Shown here: positions 1 through 7,501 of the stretch, piece by piece | Position numbering within the stretch: the first letter of the stretch is position 1 | Layout: every line of letters starts with the position of its first letter | Virus record (IMG/VR): IMGVR_UViG_3300032331_001807 | Span: 1-55,643 of that record | Length of the DNA stretch: 55,643 nucleotides | Direction: 5' to 3' (one strand) | Origin: a virus | The notes under the pieces: model-generated | Told to the model about the DNA's origin: nothing | The model's input: the letters and a program-made list of their open reading frames with translations, nothing else | Databases searched by the model: none | Made by a program: the position numbers and the translations under genes

Positions 1-369
1 CTCGCCCAAGGCCACGCCCTTCCCGGTCAGTAGGTCGCAGTCCACCAAGTCGTAGGACCGCAGGTGCTCACGGGCACCCTTGAGCCCCGCCGCCGTCGCC
101 GGGAACTGGTTGCCCCACGAGAGTTCTCGCCCTCGCTGGGCGACGCACCGAACGACGGCCTCGTAGGTGAGGTGGTCCACGTCGGACTCCCACTTCGTCC
201 GCAGGACGGCGGAACGGACGAAGCCCCCGTTGAAGCTGGAGTCGATCCACAGCAGCCCCTTGTTCGACGTGACGAGGTACGGAGCCGTGTCGGGGTGGAC
301 AGGTAGCTCCACGAACAGCGGGACACCCTTGCCGGGAGCCGGGACGGAGACGACATGAAGGAGGCTCAC
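1..369 (-). CDS. hypothetical phage protein, C-terminus outside window
   Basis: This reading frame is open from the window edge to a GTG at 369, so 123 residues of its N-terminal part are visible and the stop lies outside. The GTG overlaps the TGA of the upstream gene (GTGA), the usual coupling in this operon. The protein starts SLLHVVSVPAPGKG and contains LLWIDSSFNGGFVRSAVLRTKW; no catalytic motif, signal peptide or membrane segment is seen. It is the last visible gene of the minus-strand recombination operon, so a role in DNA metabolism is possible from context alone. I do not recognise the family. Confidence 0.6.
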   Translation of the reverse strand, partial: MSLLHVVSVPAPGKGVPLFVELPVHPDTAPYLVTSNKGLLWIDSSFNGGFVRSAVLRTKWESDVDHLTYEAVVRCVAQRGRELSWGNQFPATAAGLKGAREHLRSYDLVDCDLLTGKGVALGE

Positions 370-896
370 GACACGGCTCCGAACGTGAGGTTGTAGATGA
401 CGGCGCGGTGGCCCGTGAACGGACCTACGGCGGGGGTGATGACGGCCCCCTCCCCGGTGAAGTAGATGATGTTGTAGGCGGGCTTGGGTGGTTCCGGCGC
501 TTCGGGCTCCTCGATGGGCACCGGGGCCGTGTCATCGAGGGTCCACAACAGCGCCGCCACGTCGGGGTACTCGGCGGCGATGGTCGCCACGTCGGACGTA
601 CTCAAGAACTCCGCGAACTCGGCCTTCACGGACTCCTTGGTGGTGGCACACGCGAACTGCGGGCACTTGGCAGCACGCTCCAGACCCCCGTGCCGTTCGT
701 CGCACGGCACGAAGTCCCCGTCGGAATCCTCCATCACGGTGCAGAACCGCACCTCGGACCCCATCACCGGGAGCTTCACGCGGCGGTTGTTCTCGCAGTT
801 CTCGGGGCGACGAGAGAGGGCCGTGCGAATCTCCCGCTGGAGGTGGCGGTAGGTCACCTGCTGGAGCTTGTGCCGTACCTGCCCTTCGGTCTTCAT
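366..896 (-). CDS. hypothetical cysteine-containing protein (176 aa)
   Basis: ATG at 896 overlaps the TGA of the SbcC-like C-half gene (ATGA). The N-terminal 40 residues are basic and probably helical. The middle holds spaced cysteines (around residues 53, 66, 78 and 83, including CPQFAC), which could bind zinc or an iron-sulfur cluster, but no named family is evident. A proline/glutamate linker (PVPIEEPEAPEPPKP) leads to a short C-terminal segment ending in NLTFGAVS. It sits directly downstream of recombination ATPase and clamp genes. Function unknown. Confidence 0.7.
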   Translation of the reverse strand: MKTEGQVRHKLQQVTYRHLQREIRTALSRRPENCENNRRVKLPVMGSEVRFCTVMEDSDGDFVPCDERHGGLERAAKCPQFACATTKESVKAEFAEFLSTSDVATIAAEYPDVAALLWTLDDTAPVPIEEPEAPEPPKPAYNIIYFTGEGAVITPAVGPFTGHRAVIYNLTFGAVS

Positions 897-1528
897 TGCG
901 TGATCCTCTGGAACGTGCAGAACCCTCTGTCCCGCCGGATACGGTACGCACGGTCCCCGGCGTCTACGAGGGCGGGGTTGTGCGTCACGAGCAGGATGTC
1001 CACGCCCATGCGCTTGCAGAGCACCTTCAGAAACGACGCCATGTTGTGAACGTAGCGGTCGTCGAAGGCAGGGAGCGTCTCGTCGAGGAACAGCACGGGG
1101 CGAAGGCCGCGCCGGAAGATGATGGCCAGCCGTAGCAGGATGCCCTGCACGGTGCTGACCGCCCCGCCGAACCCGTCGAGGGCCATTCCCTCGATCACGT
1201 CGCCGTTCTCCTTGCGCTGGGTGGTGACGAGGTTGACGTTCACCTTGCCCCTCGACACCTCCACGTCGGCCCGCACCGTGAGTTCTTGGTCGTTGAACAC
1301 GGCGCGCACCCCTTCGGTCTGGAGCGACTCAATTGCTCTTACACCTTCGGTGATCTCTCCGTCGATGAGGGTACGGAGGATCACTTCGACGTGGTCGAGC
1401 AACTGCGAGTCGTCCTCGATGCGGGAGACCGAGGCACGGGCATCACGGAGCGATGCCCGCACCCCTTCCCGACGACCTTGGACGAGACGGAGCGACGAGA
1501 CGAGGGATTTTAGGCGTTCTTCAGCCAT
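893..1528 (-). CDS. Rad50/SbcC-like ATPase, C-terminal lobe only
   Basis: This 211-residue protein matches only the C-terminal ATPase lobe of the SbcC/Rad50/gp46 family. After a short coiled coil (about residues 1-45), a conserved region (VRAVFNDQELTVRADV) leads to an ABC-signature-like segment (GFGGAVSTVQGILLRLAII), the Walker B strand (RPVLFLDET) with its catalytic glutamate, and a switch histidine (LLVTHNP). There is no Walker A and no zinc hook. Those are found in the separate gene at 6293-7489, so the ATPase is probably assembled from two polypeptides. It would act with the Mre11-like nuclease at 3879-4856 in DNA end processing. It overlaps the clamp gene by 19 bases. Confidence 0.8.
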   Translation of the reverse strand: MAEERLKSLVSSLRLVQGRREGVRASLRDARASVSRIEDDSQLLDHVEVILRTLIDGEITEGVRAIESLQTEGVRAVFNDQELTVRADVEVSRGKVNVNLVTTQRKENGDVIEGMALDGFGGAVSTVQGILLRLAIIFRRGLRPVLFLDETLPAFDDRYVHNMASFLKVLCKRMGVDILLVTHNPALVDAGDRAYRIRRDRGFCTFQRITQ

Positions 1529-2625
1529 GCGACCGTGGTGAGGTAGGTGTCCCCGTTACGGTCGTCACGGAGGCGGACCCACCCGCCAGCACCCTTCCTC
1601 GACACACCAAGGCTGACCTTGGTGTTGCCGTTCCCGTTGAGGATCTTGGAAAGGTAGGCGTCCGTGACGGCGAACGTCGGCATCTCCGTTACGCCCCCCT
1701 CCTTCTGGTGGAACTCCACGATGGGGATCGTGAGGGGCAGGGGCTTGCCGCTGACCGCGACCATCGAGAGGTGGAGGTTGTTGCCGTCCCGGGTGAAGCG
1801 CACCTTGGGCTCGTCGGTGCGGGCTCCCGACTGGAGGAACTTGACGCCGTCGAGGAGCTCCTCTTGGAAGAGGTCCCACGTCTGGTCGTCCTCCAGCGTC
1901 CAGTCCACCGTGATGTCGGGGAACCTGTGAGCGTACAGGGCCTCACCGAACACCGCCCCGTCCTTGCGACGGAGGAAGCTCGCCCGGTCGGACTCCAGAA
2001 CTTCCACGTCGTCGCCCTTGGCCGTGGCGAGGAACGACAGGACGTTGGGGAGGTCTTTCACGAACACGCGGAGGTTGGACTTCTCCATCCCCGGCACCTT
2101 CACGAAGCTCACCGCCATCTGGTCGGTCGAGAAGAGCACGCCGCCCCGGAACTCGGCCACGCACAGGCTCGGGTTCTTGGACTCTTGGTCGTAGATGAAC
2201 TGCTTGGCGTGCGAGAGCGCCCCGTGGAGGCGGTCGGACAGGATCTTCGCTGTCAGCGTCGCGCCACCCAGCACGTCATCCCAGTACGGGAACAGGGACG
2301 GGTCGAGGGACGAGAAGGTCATCTTCCCACGGGGGGCGGCGAACACCACCTCGGTGTCCGAGACGGACACGTTGAGGGCTTGGTTGTCGCCCACGCTGTC
2401 GAGCAGGACGTGGATGCGCCGCGCCTCGACGGTGAACGTGAGGTCCTCCTCCGTCTTGGTGTGCGGCACGAGGCACGACGAGAACGTCCGCCCGTCGTAG
2501 GAGAGCACCTCCAGACCGCTCTCCCGCGAGCGGAAAACATAGTGGGACGAGATGTCGCTGGAGGAACCCACGGTGGTGCGGACCACCTTGAGCGCGTTGT
2601 TGAGGTCGGTGCTGTTGAGGTTCAC
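1510..2625 (-). CDS. DNA polymerase sliding clamp (beta/DnaN-like)
   Basis: At 371 residues this is the normal length for a bacterial-type beta clamp made of three repeated domains. The opening (MNLNSTDLNNALKVVRTTVG, then SSHYVFRSRESGLEVLSYDGRTFSS) and the alternation of short strands with helices fit DnaN. The ring would tether the replicative polymerase to DNA. The delta and delta-prime clamp-loader genes at 17073-18667 support the call. It lies between the two halves of the split Rad50 locus. The polymerase itself is not in the window. The identification rests on pattern and context rather than on a strict motif. Confidence 0.7.
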   Translation of the reverse strand: MNLNSTDLNNALKVVRTTVGSSSDISSHYVFRSRESGLEVLSYDGRTFSSCLVPHTKTEEDLTFTVEARRIHVLLDSVGDNQALNVSVSDTEVVFAAPRGKMTFSSLDPSLFPYWDDVLGGATLTAKILSDRLHGALSHAKQFIYDQESKNPSLCVAEFRGGVLFSTDQMAVSFVKVPGMEKSNLRVFVKDLPNVLSFLATAKGDDVEVLESDRASFLRRKDGAVFGEALYAHRFPDITVDWTLEDDQTWDLFQEELLDGVKFLQSGARTDEPKVRFTRDGNNLHLSMVAVSGKPLPLTIPIVEFHQKEGGVTEMPTFAVTDAYLSKILNGNGNTKVSLGVSRKGAGGWVRLRDDRNGDTYLTTVAWLKNA

Positions 2626-2629
2626 GGAG

Positions 2630-2908
2630 TCACTTCCTGTTGGTGAAGGGTTCTAGGGCCTTCTCGGCCTCGGTTAGCTTGGACTCCAAGCTCGCGACAG
2701 ACTGCTCCAGAGACGTGCCCAGCTTGGCGAGCACCTCGTCGAGCTTGTCGGGGTCGATGTTCTTCGCCCGACACTTCGCCCGGAGCTCTTCCAGCGAGCG
2801 TTCAGCTTCCTCCAAACGAATGATGAGGCGCTGGCGCTTCGCCGCGAGGTCATCCCGCCGCTTGACCGCGAGGTCAAGACGGGCCTTCAAGTCAGTCTGG
2901 TTGGTCAT
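2630..2908 (-). CDS. small coiled-coil protein (92 aa)
   Basis: The protein is highly charged and almost entirely coiled coil, with heptads such as LEEAERSLEELRAKCRAKNIDP and LEQSVASLESKLTEAEKALE. It has no enzymatic motif. It lies between the clamp and the Cas4/RecB-like nuclease. One possibility is that it supplies part of the coil missing from the split Rad50 halves on either side; this is inference from position and composition. The start ATG at 2908 follows a GGGCGTAA motif by 16 bases and overlaps the end of the upstream nuclease gene. Confidence 0.75.
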   Translation of the reverse strand: MTNQTDLKARLDLAVKRRDDLAAKRQRLIIRLEEAERSLEELRAKCRAKNIDPDKLDEVLAKLGTSLEQSVASLESKLTEAEKALEPFTNRK

Positions 2909-3876
2909 GGCTTGGTGGTGCCCTTTACGCCCGCACCGAACCCGAACTCCACGATCCCGTCCGACGTGGAAATGGTGTGCTCCACCGTGCCCTCCACCAC
3001 CACGGGCAGGGACTTGGACTTGCGTGGCGTCGGTTGATGCGCCGCGTCACACACCGTCTTGTAGTCGCAGAACTTGCACGCCTTGGCCGACGGCGACGGG
3101 TCGAAGAGCTCCTTCTGAAGAGATCGAACGGTCTCCTTGGCCCGGACGCCCAGCGTCTTGAGGTCTTCTCGTGTGAACGGCACCTCCACCAGCCCCGTCC
3201 ACGGGGTGCCCTCGGGATGGTCCTTCGGTGGCGTCCCCTCGGGGTACCGAAAGTACACGAAGGCGAGGCGGTTGGGCAGGGTGTTGTACGCGAGGTAGAA
3301 ACAGAGCGCGTACCACCGAAGCTGGTCGGGGTTGGTGTACTTGCCGGGGGTGAGAGAGTTCTTGCCGTCGAGGATGGTGATCCCTGTGTCCTCGCGGCGC
3401 ACGATCACGTCGGGACGCCCGCCCACGGGCGTGTACTGGTCCACCCATGCGGTCAGGTCCACCTCGCTCTTGGCGTAGGGACCCAAGAGCCTGTTGGCCT
3501 TCATCGTCTTGAGGTAGCCCGTCACCCCCTTCAAGCACACGTCCAGCATTTCCGACTTGGGCGGGGCCTCGTTCCAATCGATGTAGTTCTCGTTGAGGGC
3601 GAAGGTGAACTCGCGGGTCACGAGGTCGATGAGCCGCTGGACGAGAAGCTCGGCCTCGCGCCAGAGCTCGTCGTTGTAAAGGTGCTCGATGGCTCGGGCA
3701 AGGACGATGCCCATCACCGCGTGGTGCTTGCTGTCCTTCTCGGGCTTGGCCTTGGATCGCCCCGGACCGCGCCCAAGGTCGATGGTCCCGTGCCCGTGCC
3801 CCCAGAGAAAAGACCGGGGGCAGAGCTCGTACTGCTCCAGCGAACTCCAGTAAAGGTGGCGTTGAGTCACGGGCAA
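2905..3876 (-). CDS. PD-(D/E)XK nuclease, Cas4/RecB-like, iron-sulfur type
   Basis: A 323-residue nuclease of the PD-(D/E)XK superfamily. Seen directly: an early YELCPR, a GGRPDVIV strand carrying the metal-binding aspartate, ITILDGKNS (the D-x-K catalytic strand), QLRWYAL (motif following the active site), and a C-terminal CKFCDYKTVC cluster. The N-terminal cysteine plus the three at the end is the four-cysteine pattern that holds a 4Fe-4S cluster in Cas4 and AddB. It likely degrades or trims DNA ends in the phage recombination pathway alongside the Mre11-like and RecA genes. No cas1 or CRISPR array is nearby, so a CRISPR role is not supported. Confidence 0.8.
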   Translation of the reverse strand: MPVTQRHLYWSSLEQYELCPRSFLWGHGHGTIDLGRGPGRSKAKPEKDSKHHAVMGIVLARAIEHLYNDELWREAELLVQRLIDLVTREFTFALNENYIDWNEAPPKSEMLDVCLKGVTGYLKTMKANRLLGPYAKSEVDLTAWVDQYTPVGGRPDVIVRREDTGITILDGKNSLTPGKYTNPDQLRWYALCFYLAYNTLPNRLAFVYFRYPEGTPPKDHPEGTPWTGLVEVPFTREDLKTLGVRAKETVRSLQKELFDPSPSAKACKFCDYKTVCDAAHQPTPRKSKSLPVVVEGTVEHTISTSDGIVEFGFGAGVKGTTKP

Positions 3877-3878
3877 CT

Positions 3879-4856
3879 CTACCGCCCGCCTGCCCTCTCG
3901 ATGTAGTCGATGGCCCGCTCACGCACGGAGTCGGGCACCCCGGGGATGTCTCTCACGGCGTCGGTGAGGGACTTCTGGGCGGACGGGGCGAAGGTCTGCG
4001 ACAGGTGCTCGACGAACTCCTCGATCATCGTCTGCTGGAGCTCTTCCTTGTCCCGCTTCAAGAGGTCGAACACCTCGCTGGCCGGGGCGTGAGGGACGGA
4101 GAGTTTCTCGATGGTGAGCCCGCTGGTGTCGAAGCGCAGCACCGCCACGGAGGGAACCCGGTCGAGGGAGTCTTGGGAGAGCGCCCCTCGGGTGAGGCTC
4201 CCGATGTTGACCACGGGCTTCCCACCGGGAGTGTGTTCGATCCCTTGGTCCTTGTGCCAGTGACCGAACGCCCACGCATCTACAACGGAGTACTGGTCGA
4301 GGGTGTCATAGCGAATCACGTCCTCGGCGTCGAACATGGTAGATTGTGTCGGGCTGGCGAGGAGGTGGCCCACCACCATGAGGTAGTCCTCGTCGCCACG
4401 GGTGATCCGGGCGAGGCGGTCGAGCTCGTACTTCACCCCGTGGTACGGGACGCCCACCACCCGCACCTTGACACCGGGGAGGGTGAACACGGCCTCGTGC
4501 TCGTCGTACAGGCGTCGAAACGTCCCGGCCTCGTACAGCACCCCCAGCGGTTGCTGCGGAAGGTAACTGTAGTCCCCGTACACGCAGTCATGGTTGCCCA
4601 CGTTCGCGAACACCGGGCACGGGTAGTCCCGGTGAACCTCGATGGCCCGACGAATGAGGGCGTGAGAGTTCCGGCCCGGAGCCTTGATGTCGAAGAAGTC
4701 CCCACCGTCGATCACGGCGGCGGCACCCACGTCACGGGCGATCTTGCCGATGGCGGTGAGCTTGCGAAGAACCGTGTCGGTCCAGTTGTCGGTGCGGGAG
4801 CGGGGCGTGTGGTCCGACAGGTGAACGTCGGTCCGCCAGACGAGAGTGACGGGCAT
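3879..4856 (-). CDS. Mre11/SbcD-like metallophosphoesterase
   Basis: A calcineurin-like phosphoesterase of 325 residues with the complete set of metal-binding motifs: TDVHLSDH near residue 10, GGDFFD near 52, GNHD near 86, VGHLL near 165 and GHWH near 195. Size and gene company identify it as the Mre11/SbcD/T4 gp47 nuclease subunit, partner of the split Rad50-like genes at 893-1528 and 6293-7489. The listed ATG at 4856 lies 8 bases after a GGGCGTAA motif. A GTG at 4874 would add six residues but would overlap that motif, so I prefer the ATG. Confidence 0.85.
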   Translation of the reverse strand: MPVTLVWRTDVHLSDHTPRSRTDNWTDTVLRKLTAIGKIARDVGAAAVIDGGDFFDIKAPGRNSHALIRRAIEVHRDYPCPVFANVGNHDCVYGDYSYLPQQPLGVLYEAGTFRRLYDEHEAVFTLPGVKVRVVGVPYHGVKYELDRLARITRGDEDYLMVVGHLLASPTQSTMFDAEDVIRYDTLDQYSVVDAWAFGHWHKDQGIEHTPGGKPVVNIGSLTRGALSQDSLDRVPSVAVLRFDTSGLTIEKLSVPHAPASEVFDLLKRDKEELQQTMIEEFVEHLSQTFAPSAQKSLTDAVRDIPGVPDSVRERAIDYIERAGGR

Positions 4857-4887
4857 GGTGGACGTTACGCCCACGTCACCCGTTCAC

Positions 4888-5388
4888 TCACGCCACGAAG
4901 CGTTCAAGGTTGTCCAGAACGAAGTCTTGGTGGAAGAGGACGGCCCTGCTGAAGCTCTTGATGTCCTCGGCGTACCGCTTGAAGTCAGCGCCTTGGGTCG
5001 GACCTTCCGCCTTGTTGAGTCGTTCCGCCTTGTCGGCCTCGGACAGGATGGCCCCGAAGTACTTCTCGACGACGCCCTTGGGATTGCCCCTCCCAGCGAG
5101 GAGCGCCTTGCGAAGCGCGGCCCCGCCCCCCTCAAGGTCGATGAAGGTGGGCATCACGTCGGCCCCGCCTTTCTTGCCCAAGTAGGCGTCGAGGATCTTC
5201 ACGACCTTCGCGCCACGTTGGAGGACATCTGAATCCCGGTCGCCCGTGCTGGTGAACTCGTCGAGAAGCTCACCAAGCTCCGGGCTCACGCCCGCCGTGC
5301 GAGCGCCCAGAAGAGGCAGGAGATGCGGTCGGAGGTCGGGCTGCTGATACGCGAGCCGGATGACCTTGGAGCGAAGGGTGTTGGACAT
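4888..5388 (-). CDS. N-terminally tagged virion-type protein (166 aa)
   Basis: The first 30 residues carry the recurring tag of this genome (LRSKVIRLAYQQP then LRPHLLPLL). The remainder is soluble and helical with the segments VLQRGAKVVKILDAYL and FGAILSEADKAERL and has no known catalytic motif. Six other proteins in the window share the tag on unrelated bodies. By analogy with the capsid-targeting sequences of T4 internal head proteins, it may be packaged in the virion; that is inference. It sits oddly inside the recombination operon, between the Mre11-like gene and a metallopeptidase-like gene. Confidence 0.7.
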   Translation of the reverse strand: MSNTLRSKVIRLAYQQPDLRPHLLPLLGARTAGVSPELGELLDEFTSTGDRDSDVLQRGAKVVKILDAYLGKKGGADVMPTFIDLEGGGAALRKALLAGRGNPKGVVEKYFGAILSEADKAERLNKAEGPTQGADFKRYAEDIKSFSRAVLFHQDFVLDNLERFVA

Positions 5389-5400
5389 GACTGTATCCGT

Positions 5401-6003
5401 TCAGCGAACGGCACCCTTGAGGTCGGGGTAGTTCTTGGTGAGGAAGTCGATGGCGCTGCGGGCCGAGCGGGTCATGTACAGCCCCGCCCCGATGCTCGCC
5501 ATGTGGGACTTGAGAGCCGTCTCGGCGTAGGGCTTGTCCTCGGGCTTGAGGTGGTAGCTCTGGACGAGAGTGTCCAGCACCCACGGGATGCTGTCGGTCG
5601 GGGCTTGGCCCGTGAGCCAGCTACGAACGGCGATCCCACTGGCGTAGGCGTCGGCCTCAAACTGTGCCCGTGCCACCGAGTCCGTGAGGTAGAACCACGC
5701 GAACTCGACGTTGGTGTCGATGAACTGGAGGACGTGCTCGTTCTCGTGGGTGACCACCTCGCAGAGCGAGAGCGGGTTCTCACGGATCGACTTGGGCAGG
5801 TAGATGGTCTTGGCGAGGGTGGTGGCGAAGCGGGTCATGAAGTCGGCCCCGCCCGGGAGCCCACTGGAGAAGTTCGACCCGATGTCCATGCCGAAGGACA
5901 CGGCCTTCATGAGGGTCGAGTCCTCTTTGTTCTCGACGGTCGAGCCGTACTCGACCGAGAGGTGCTCTTGGAGCTTCTTGGCGACGATGGCGAGGTCGGT
6001 CAT
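5401..6003 (-). CDS. putative zinc metallopeptidase-like protein (200 aa)
   Basis: The segment LCEVVTHENEHVLQF contains a HExxH-type zinc site (HENEH), and RAQFEADAYASG follows about 45 residues later and could provide the third, glutamate ligand, as in zincins. The protein has no signal peptide. An SD-like GGAGG lies 10 bases before the ATG. The neighbours are a tagged protein and a lipoprotein, so it may belong to a virion or host-interaction set inserted into the recombination operon. A non-catalytic structural role cannot be excluded. Confidence 0.6.
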   Translation of the reverse strand: MTDLAIVAKKLQEHLSVEYGSTVENKEDSTLMKAVSFGMDIGSNFSSGLPGGADFMTRFATTLAKTIYLPKSIRENPLSLCEVVTHENEHVLQFIDTNVEFAWFYLTDSVARAQFEADAYASGIAVRSWLTGQAPTDSIPWVLDTLVQSYHLKPEDKPYAETALKSHMASIGAGLYMTRSARSAIDFLTKNYPDLKGAVR

Positions 6004-6005
6004 GG

Positions 6006-6281
6006 TCAGTTACCTCCCGAGGTGGTGGGGGCGCAGCGGTCTTGGGGGAGGCAGGCATGGACGCCCGTCGCCGGGTCGAGGCAGCACATGCCGCCCGAGG
6101 CCGAACAGCTACCGACGGTCCCGACGGGACGCCAGAGGTTGCCGCCGCAGACGTAGGGATGGCCGTTGAGGCACGTCGAAGTGCCGTTGACGCACGACCC
6201 GGATTGAGGAGTGACGGTCCCGGTCTGTTGGCAGGGACGGCAGGACATGACGAACAAGACGAGCGGGAGCAGCCTCTTCAT
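6006..6281 (-). CDS. cysteine-rich secreted lipoprotein (91 aa)
   Basis: The N-terminus MKRLLPLVLFVMSC is a short lipoprotein signal peptide with cysteine 14 as the lipidation site. The mature part is cysteine-rich (CVNGTSTCLNGHPYVCGG, then GSCSASGGMCCLDP) and likely disulfide-bonded. Patterns of this type are common in secreted lipoproteins of myxobacteria. A ribosome site (AAAGGTGG) precedes the chosen ATG; an upstream ATG at 6317 lies inside the preceding gene. A phage lipoprotein of this kind might act in superinfection exclusion or host surface change, but nothing in the sequence decides this. Confidence 0.7.
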   Translation of the reverse strand: MKRLLPLVLFVMSCRPCQQTGTVTPQSGSCVNGTSTCLNGHPYVCGGNLWRPVGTVGSCSASGGMCCLDPATGVHACLPQDRCAPTTSGGN

Positions 6282-6292
6282 GCGACCACCTT

Positions 6293-7489
6293 TCAAGCAT
6301 GGCCGCAGATAGGGCAACTACCAGCATCCCCGAGGATCTCCTGCACCTCATGGACGGCTTTCTCGTACTCCTCCGTGGTGCGATGAAGCTCGCGGGTGGT
6401 CTCCGAGAAGGACTTGGCCCGGGAGGCGAGGGCCTCCTGCAACGCTTGGTAGTCGGCCAGCCCCGCGATCCCCTTGGCGATGGCCTCCGGGTCGGGGAGA
6501 GGGACCGCCACGGCGGCACGAAGACCCTCCCCGTGCTCGACCGCCGCCGCGAACGGTTCCATCCTGTCGCGGAGGTCGGTGAGGAGGGCGATGGCGTCTG
6601 ACACCTTGCGGACGCGGGTGGCGTCGGCTTCGTCGGGGACCGTGATGCCAGCCACGGGGGCGAGAACTTCGATGACCCGGGTGACCTCCCCGAGCTTGGC
6701 TTGGAGCTCCCGAGCCTCGTCGAGCGCGGCGAGCCCCGTGCGGATGTCCGCCACCCCGTCGGGCACCCCCACGTCCCGAACGGGACGGAGGTTGGATGCG
6801 GTCAGAGACAGGGAGAGGTGCGCGTCGTGGAGGGCACGGGTCTCGTCGTCTTGGCGACGGAGGTCGGCCACGAGGGCGTCGAGGGCTTCGGCCTCTTGGG
6901 CGAGAGCCTCTACGTCGTCCAGCCCCGCATAGCTGGCATCCTGTGCCTCGTACCGGGCCACGTCTCCGAGGCGGACCTTGAGCTCCGAGGCCAGCGTGCG
7001 CTTGTCGCTCTGGGTGTTCCGCAGGGCCTCGTTGAGCACCCCCACCCGCGTCACGTCGGCTACGGACTCCGCGAGAACGGAACCCGGTTGATCGAGGAGG
7101 AACACCTGCCCGGTGAACTGCTGGGCGAACTGGGGCCACACCTCCCGGCCAGCGGCGGTGATCGGGACCACCCCGAAGGACTCCACCTCCACGGGGACGC
7201 CCGAGCCCACCTTGTCCAGCACCTTGCCGTCCACGGTGTAGCGGTTGACCTTCTCGCCCTTCTCCCACGAGAGTGAGCGCCCGTCACCGAACGTCACGTC
7301 CACTCGGCACTGGTCCTTGCCGTAACGGACGTACTTGGTGCCCCGTGCGTTGGTGAACGCGCCGTGGACGGCCCGGAGCATGGCGCTCTTGCCCGTGTTG
7401 TTCTGGCCCGTGATGACGGTCAGACCCGAGACCTCGATCTCGGCATCCTCGATGGATTGGAAGTCCCGCACCCGGATCTTGACCGTCAT
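6293..7489 (-). CDS. Rad50/SbcC-like ATPase, N-terminal lobe with half zinc hook
   Basis: A 398-residue protein with the N-terminal lobe of the SMC/Rad50 family. FQSIEDAEIEVSGLTVITGQNNTGKSAML contains the Walker A site (about residues 28-36) and a Q-loop-like region (PQFAQQFTGQVFLLDQPGSV) follows. A coiled coil runs from about residue 170 and ends exactly in CPICGHA, the CxxC of a Rad50 zinc hook. The chain stops at the hook, so the returning coil and the Walker B lobe are absent. The lobe is encoded separately at 893-1528. The ATG at 7489 has a good ribosome site (AGGAGCGGGTG) and follows the RecA gene. Confidence 0.85.
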   Translation of the reverse strand: MTVKIRVRDFQSIEDAEIEVSGLTVITGQNNTGKSAMLRAVHGAFTNARGTKYVRYGKDQCRVDVTFGDGRSLSWEKGEKVNRYTVDGKVLDKVGSGVPVEVESFGVVPITAAGREVWPQFAQQFTGQVFLLDQPGSVLAESVADVTRVGVLNEALRNTQSDKRTLASELKVRLGDVARYEAQDASYAGLDDVEALAQEAEALDALVADLRRQDDETRALHDAHLSLSLTASNLRPVRDVGVPDGVADIRTGLAALDEARELQAKLGEVTRVIEVLAPVAGITVPDEADATRVRKVSDAIALLTDLRDRMEPFAAAVEHGEGLRAAVAVPLPDPEAIAKGIAGLADYQALQEALASRAKSFSETTRELHRTTEEYEKAVHEVQEILGDAGSCPICGHA

Positions 7490-7501
7490 CACCCGCTCCT
7501 A

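Noticed and set aside
1453-2646. Long plus-strand frame opposite the clamp gene
   Set aside because: It is a mirror of the GC-biased clamp gene; the protein is low-complexity with V, E, R and H runs and no ribosome site. Similar long frames opposite the nuclease, reductase, spike and 795-residue genes were rejected for the same reason.
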